DNA of 64,000 nucleotides from the NCBI GenBank assembly GCA_964443225.1, contig CAYUCC010000005.1, positions 1 through 64,000 on the forward strand. Direction: 5' to 3'. Made by a program: the position numbers and the translations under genes. A model generated the notes under the pieces. That model worked only from the letters and a program-made list of their open reading frames with translations. It made no database searches and was not told the DNA's origin. This DNA is from SSC4 sp964443225 (GTDB lineage Bacteria; Chloroflexota; Anaerolineae; SSC4; Amarolineaceae). This document shows, piece by piece, positions 61,318 to 64,000 of the stretch; positions within the stretch are counted from its first letter, which is position 1; every line of letters begins with the position of its first letter.

Positions 61318-62342
61318 CAGGCAGTCATCTCCTCGGTCAGCGCGGGCGCGGTGTCCGGCAGGGTCTCCTCGACGACCTCTGGCTCAGGTTCGGGCAGGGG
61401 CGGTTTGGCGGGCTCCGACGCAGCTTCGATTGCCGCCCTGATCGTACGCGTCACGATTTTGATCATCTTGGGCCAGGTGCGTTCGCTGTGCCGTTGGGCA
61501 AAGTCGGACAGGGCGGTGCGCAGGTCGACCTCGAAGCCATACCGTTCGCGCAAGCGGTCGCGATGATACGTGATCCACATGTACAGGTCGGTTTCCGTGC
61601 GGTTGGGGAACTCTTTCAATACACCGCTGTCTCGGATATGGGTAACGCCGGGCAGGTAGACGTTGTCGTACCAGCTGTTCACCGCTTCGCCGTAGGGAAT
61701 GTCACGCTGCTGTTCGAGGCCCAGGTAGTAGTGATGGACCTGGATGTGTTCGAGGAGCTGGTGGTAGCGTCCCGGTTCGGTCAGCTCGATCCGCGCATCG
61801 GGGCGGGACTCGTTGAGCTTCGTCTGGCGCAGAAAATCCGCATATTCGGCCTTGATGATCAGCTCGTCCGGCTTGACGTCGGGCGAGAGGGGCACGGGCG
61901 TATCGACGACCGTGATCCAGGCTTCGATGTGGGACAGGCCGTTGGCGCGTGCGACGGAGACGCGGTGGTTTCCATCGCGTACAAAGTAGACGTCTCCGAT
62001 CTGGTAGACCTCGATGGGCGGCACGTCTTCCAGGCGGTTAAGCGCCACGTCGAGGCGTTTCCAGCGTTCGCTGTTGGCCCCGCTCAAAGGCAAAAAGGCC
62101 CGATCGAAATCACGGTAGCGGCCCACGCTGCCCACAACCTGATCGAGCCGGATCATCTGGGGCTGGGGTTTTTCGATTTGCCCGCGCGTCTGCAAGAGCT
62201 CGCGCACCTCGTCGTAAGACAACAGGCGGTCGTCTTTGCCTTTGCCCTGGAGCGAATCCAGGATGTGGCGAATCACCGCCTGTCGCTGCAAACGATCGAA
62301 TTTGCCCGATGCCTGCTGCGTGGAGTAAAGCGTGTTCGGCAT
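61317..62342 (-). CDS. ParB-like nuclease/DUF4032 domain protein
   Basis: 341 residues, no membrane segment. A ParB-N-like region (about 65-140; 'VYFVRDGNHRVSVARANGLSHIEAWI' keeps the DGNHR box) is followed by a DUF4032-like region (about 185-290; 'YHQLLEHIQVHHYYLGLEQQRDIPYGEAVNSWYDNVYLPGVTHIRDSGVLKEFPNRTETDLYMWITYHRDRL'). The C terminus is a Pro/Glu-rich tail. The DGNHR box in ParB relatives binds nucleotide (CTP). Biological role unknown; genetically coupled to pyk. Its leader carries a terminator hairpin just 22 bp before the ATG. Confidence 0.82.
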   Translation of the reverse strand: MPNTLYSTQQASGKFDRLQRQAVIRHILDSLQGKGKDDRLLSYDEVRELLQTRGQIEKPQPQMIRLDQVVGSVGRYRDFDRAFLPLSGANSERWKRLDVALNRLEDVPPIEVYQIGDVYFVRDGNHRVSVARANGLSHIEAWITVVDTPVPLSPDVKPDELIIKAEYADFLRQTKLNESRPDARIELTEPGRYHQLLEHIQVHHYYLGLEQQRDIPYGEAVNSWYDNVYLPGVTHIRDSGVLKEFPNRTETDLYMWITYHRDRLRERYGFEVDLRTALSDFAQRHSERTWPKMIKIVTRTIRAAIEAASEPAKPPLPEPEPEVVEETLPDTAPALTEEMTA

Positions 62343-62363
62343 GCAAGAATGTCCACCAGACTC

Positions 62364-62398
62364 AAAAACGGGAGCAATCCACCGTCTCAGCTCCCGTT
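62364..62398 (-). terminator. intrinsic terminator in front of the DUF4032-pyk operon
   Basis: Minus strand: AACGGGAGC (62398-62390), 14-nt loop, GCTCCCGTT (62375-62367), then TTT (62366-62364), giving five T in a row with the end of the stem. It ends the transcript from 63304 or works as an attenuator, because the operon promoter lies upstream of it. Confidence 0.85.
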
Positions 62399-62407
62399 AG
62401 CCAGGTC

Positions 62408-62487
62408 AGGACTTGTGAAAGAACAACTTCCCGTGATGTGCGACGAATTCCGGTCATTTTGCGGGAAGTTATTCTTTGACAAGCCCT
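62408..62487. repeat. 26-bp imperfect inverted repeat in the operon leader
   Basis: Arms 62408-62433 and 62462-62487 are complementary at 23 of 26 positions with a 28-nt loop. Transcribed from the promoter at 62506-62534, it would fold just before the terminator hairpin. Confidence 0.85.
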
Positions 62488-62505
62488 TAACCACCTGTGG
62501 CGGTT

Positions 62506-62534
62506 AGTTTAGCACACATCGTATGCATTGTCTA
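62506..62534 (-). promoter_or_regulatory. promoter of the DUF4032-pyk-ligase-DUF3048 operon
   Basis: Minus strand: TAGACA (62534-62529), 17-bp spacer ending in TGC, TAAACT (62511-62506), an extended -10. The start near 62499 gives a leader of about 157 nt. Confidence 0.65.
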
Positions 62535-62581
62535 AACCGCCTGACGGAGGACTGCGGTGAAACACCCCCAAAATCGCCGCC

Positions 62582-63304
62582 TCAGACGTCGAAAGGATCG
62601 TCTGTGCGGGCAAAGATGCGGTCGAGGATACGCATCTCGCGCTGTTGGATGGCATCGAGGAATTCGTGGGCGCCGTGCATGTGTTTGAAAGCGGCGAAGC
62701 CGCGTTCCAGGTAGGCCTGCAGGTCGTGCCAGCCGGCGCGGAGGGCGGGGCCGCGCGCCAGCTGCAGGGTCAATCCAATGAAAGGCAGCTTCACCAGCCG
62801 TTCGAGCCCCTGCCCCACCTCGACGATCATATCGATCTGGCGGGCGCGGTCGGCATAGTTGTCGCACACGCGGTAGCCTTCAGCGTACAAGTCACCGGTA
62901 ATCGTGTCGGTCATGCCGAGGGTATCAACCATGGCGCGCAGCAGGGCGTCATCGAGTTCGCGCGTGAAGTGATTCAGCTCCAGGGTCAGGGTCAGAGTAT
63001 GCAGCAGGCGGGCGGGCAGAAAGCGCAGCATAAAGTCGTGCATACGCTGCGCATCGGCATCGCGCTGGGTGAAGTCACGCGGCGCGTAGACTTCTTCCAG
63101 GAAAAAGAGGCACGCCGGGTTATACCGCGGGCTGGCCAGCAGGTCGGCATGCGTACGGCCCAGGCGCTGTGACTGCCAGGTGCGCAGAAGGACCATTTGC
63201 GGGTCGAGCGCCTGGCCGGGTAGGGCCTGGTGCGCCGCCCGCTGGTGGTGGTGGAGCTGAACGAGCAGGCGCGCCGCGTCTTGCGGGCGTGGGGTGTCGG
63301 TCAT
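62582..63304 (-). CDS. conserved helical protein of unknown function (FFLEEVY motif)
   Basis: 240 residues, mostly alpha-helical, soluble, no signal peptide. The most distinctive stretch is 'QRLGRTHADLLASPRYNPACLFFLEEVYAPRDFTQRDADAQR' (about 46-87), a pattern I have seen in uncharacterised bacterial proteins with an 'FFL-x-D/E-L/V-Y' core. Later 'LTLELNHFTRELDDALLRAM' and 'GWHDLQAYLERGFAAFKHM' are amphipathic helices. I cannot name a function. It is separated from the downstream operon by the terminator at 62364-62398 and follows the low-GC nuclease gene by 30 bp. Confidence 0.7.
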   Translation of the reverse strand: MTDTPRPQDAARLLVQLHHHQRAAHQALPGQALDPQMVLLRTWQSQRLGRTHADLLASPRYNPACLFFLEEVYAPRDFTQRDADAQRMHDFMLRFLPARLLHTLTLTLELNHFTRELDDALLRAMVDTLGMTDTITGDLYAEGYRVCDNYADRARQIDMIVEVGQGLERLVKLPFIGLTLQLARGPALRAGWHDLQAYLERGFAAFKHMHGAHEFLDAIQQREMRILDRIFARTDDPFDV

Positions 63305-63334
63305 CGCAGATTTTCCTCGCGATTCGTGTTCAAT

Positions 63335-64000
63335 TTAGCGGTACTCATCTGCATCGTCACTATCCCGCAGTCTTCCCGTGGATGTAGGAGGCCTTACGTC
63401 GACCGAAGCCAATTTACTGGGCAGTTCCAATTGGAGTGACAGTTGGGCTTCAGCGGCGACCTTGGATTGAAGCGTCGCAACAAAATCCTCTTGCCGCGGC
63501 ATATTCGGATTGGCCCGAAAGGCACTAAACAGCCGGTCGATTGATGCCGACGTTTTTCGAGTTGCCACCAGATCGAATTTGCCAGCGCTGCGTGTCAAAT
63601 CATACAAGGCAAACACGGTTGTCTGGTACTTGTCGAACCCGAGATCATGCAAGGCGTAACGGCGCTCGAAATCTTGATAAATGGGCTCTTGAATGACCCA
63701 GAAGATCTTGCGACCCCATGCCTCCATGATCACACCCTTGGTCAAGACCTGGGTAAAAGTGCGTTTCCAAATATCGTAGGAATTCAGGCCAAAATTATAG
63801 GACCTGTAGAAAGTTCGGTCACCTCGAACAAAATCTTCGAGACCCGCAACGAGCTCTCCCGTGCCAGTCGTCTGGCCCGTCTGAAACTCAATCGCAACAA
63901 AGTCCTCGATCTGCGTTGACATGGGCTTGTGCTTCACCATGACGAAGTCGAAGCTACCAGCATTGGGCAATCGAATCTCTGGAAACACCAGGAGGTCGTT
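63335..64000 (-). CDS. NotI-like type II restriction endonuclease, partial (5' end outside the window)
   Basis: The open frame runs off the right edge ('NDLLVFPEIRLPNAGSFDFVMVKH' at the boundary); 221 residues are visible with the C terminus present. 'SFDFVMVK' followed by 'DFVAIEFQTGQTTGTGEL' gives a D...E-x-Q nuclease core, the PD-(D/E)xK variant seen in NotI-family enzymes. 'RTFYRSYNFGLNSYDIWKRTFTQVLTKGVIMEAWGRKIFWVIQEPIYQDFERRY' also fits that family. GC content here is visibly lower (near 50 %) than in the rest of the window, which suggests horizontal gain. The cognate methyltransferase should lie to the right. Assignment by motif only. Confidence 0.6.
   Translation of the reverse strand, partial: NDLLVFPEIRLPNAGSFDFVMVKHKPMSTQIEDFVAIEFQTGQTTGTGELVAGLEDFVRGDRTFYRSYNFGLNSYDIWKRTFTQVLTKGVIMEAWGRKIFWVIQEPIYQDFERRYALHDLGFDKYQTTVFALYDLTRSAGKFDLVATRKTSASIDRLFSAFRANPNMPRQEDFVATLQSKVAAEAQLSLQLELPSKLASVDVRPPTSTGRLRDSDDADEYR

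Noticed and set aside
62343..62500. T-box or known riboswitch
   Set aside because: No TGGNA T-box sequence, specifier loop, or known aptamer core could be recognised; kept only as an uncharacterised leader.

Overview
This is a high-GC (roughly 60-65 % by eye) bacterial chromosome segment with 49 protein-coding genes, one of them cut by the right edge. I see no rRNA or tRNA gene, CRISPR array or transposase. The style of the secreted proteins points to Chloroflexota (Anaerolineae/Caldilineae-like): Thr-Pro-rich 'TPTATPTP' linkers, LVIVD and YVTN beta-propellers, SdrD-type B repeats, and a short C-terminal tail of the form [VR]-Y-[LFA]-P-hydrophobic. A Rex repressor, DegV, VTT/DedA-like protein and a CHAT-TPR protein fit the same group. 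The phylum is inferred from style, not from a marker gene.

Layout. 0.2-6.5 kb (minus): CHAT-TPR protease followed by two secreted proteins. 6.7-8.7 kb: FadF-like membrane Fe-S oxidoreductase. 8.9-10.7 kb: VTT membrane protein overlapped by a degenerate histidine-kinase-like protein. 11.1-16.0 kb (plus): penicillin-acylase-family hydrolase, M64 metalloprotease with a dockerin-like tail, UbiA prenyltransferase. 16.1-20.1 kb (minus): one tight operon of PH-domain protein, HAD phosphatase, lspA, small membrane protein and GT-C glycosyltransferase. 20.5-21.3 kb: a short-chain dehydrogenase between two inversely oriented repeat clusters. 21.7-30.8 kb: large secreted proteins and an initiating sugar-phosphate transferase. 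31.3-49.8 kb: a glycan locus. Its core is a 12-gene overlapping operon on the minus strand (45.9 to 33.0 kb: chain-length regulator, four GT4 enzymes, O-antigen-ligase/polymerase, Alg14/Alg13-like pair, deacetylase-like, acetyltransferase, GT-C enzyme, sugar dehydrogenase). A carbamoyltransferase, second deacetylase-like protein and methyltransferase diverge from it. 49.8-51.5 kb: degV and rex. 51.8-56.1 kb: Yip1-like protein and a MacAB/YknXYZ-like efflux system. 56.4-62.3 kb: formylglycine-enzyme-fold protein, then a minus-strand operon of ParB-like/DUF4032 protein, pyruvate kinase, O-antigen ligase and DUF3048 lipoprotein behind a structured leader. 62.6-64 kb: an unknown helical protein and the end of a low-GC NotI-like restriction endonuclease.

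Together the genes describe an envelope-centred segment: assembly and export of a decorated exopolysaccharide, lipoprotein processing, secreted adhesive or carbohydrate-active proteins, and redox control by Rex.

The most unusual signal is a family of telomere-like G-rich arrays (GGGGTTGGGG/GGGGATTAGGGG). In four places they begin exactly at a TAG stop codon, and in a fifth about 10 bases after one, always with the G-rich strand as the coding strand. Other points of interest are a Rex-like operator at +1 of the degV promoter, a terminator-bearing leader before the pyruvate kinase operon, and several long intergenic inverted repeats.
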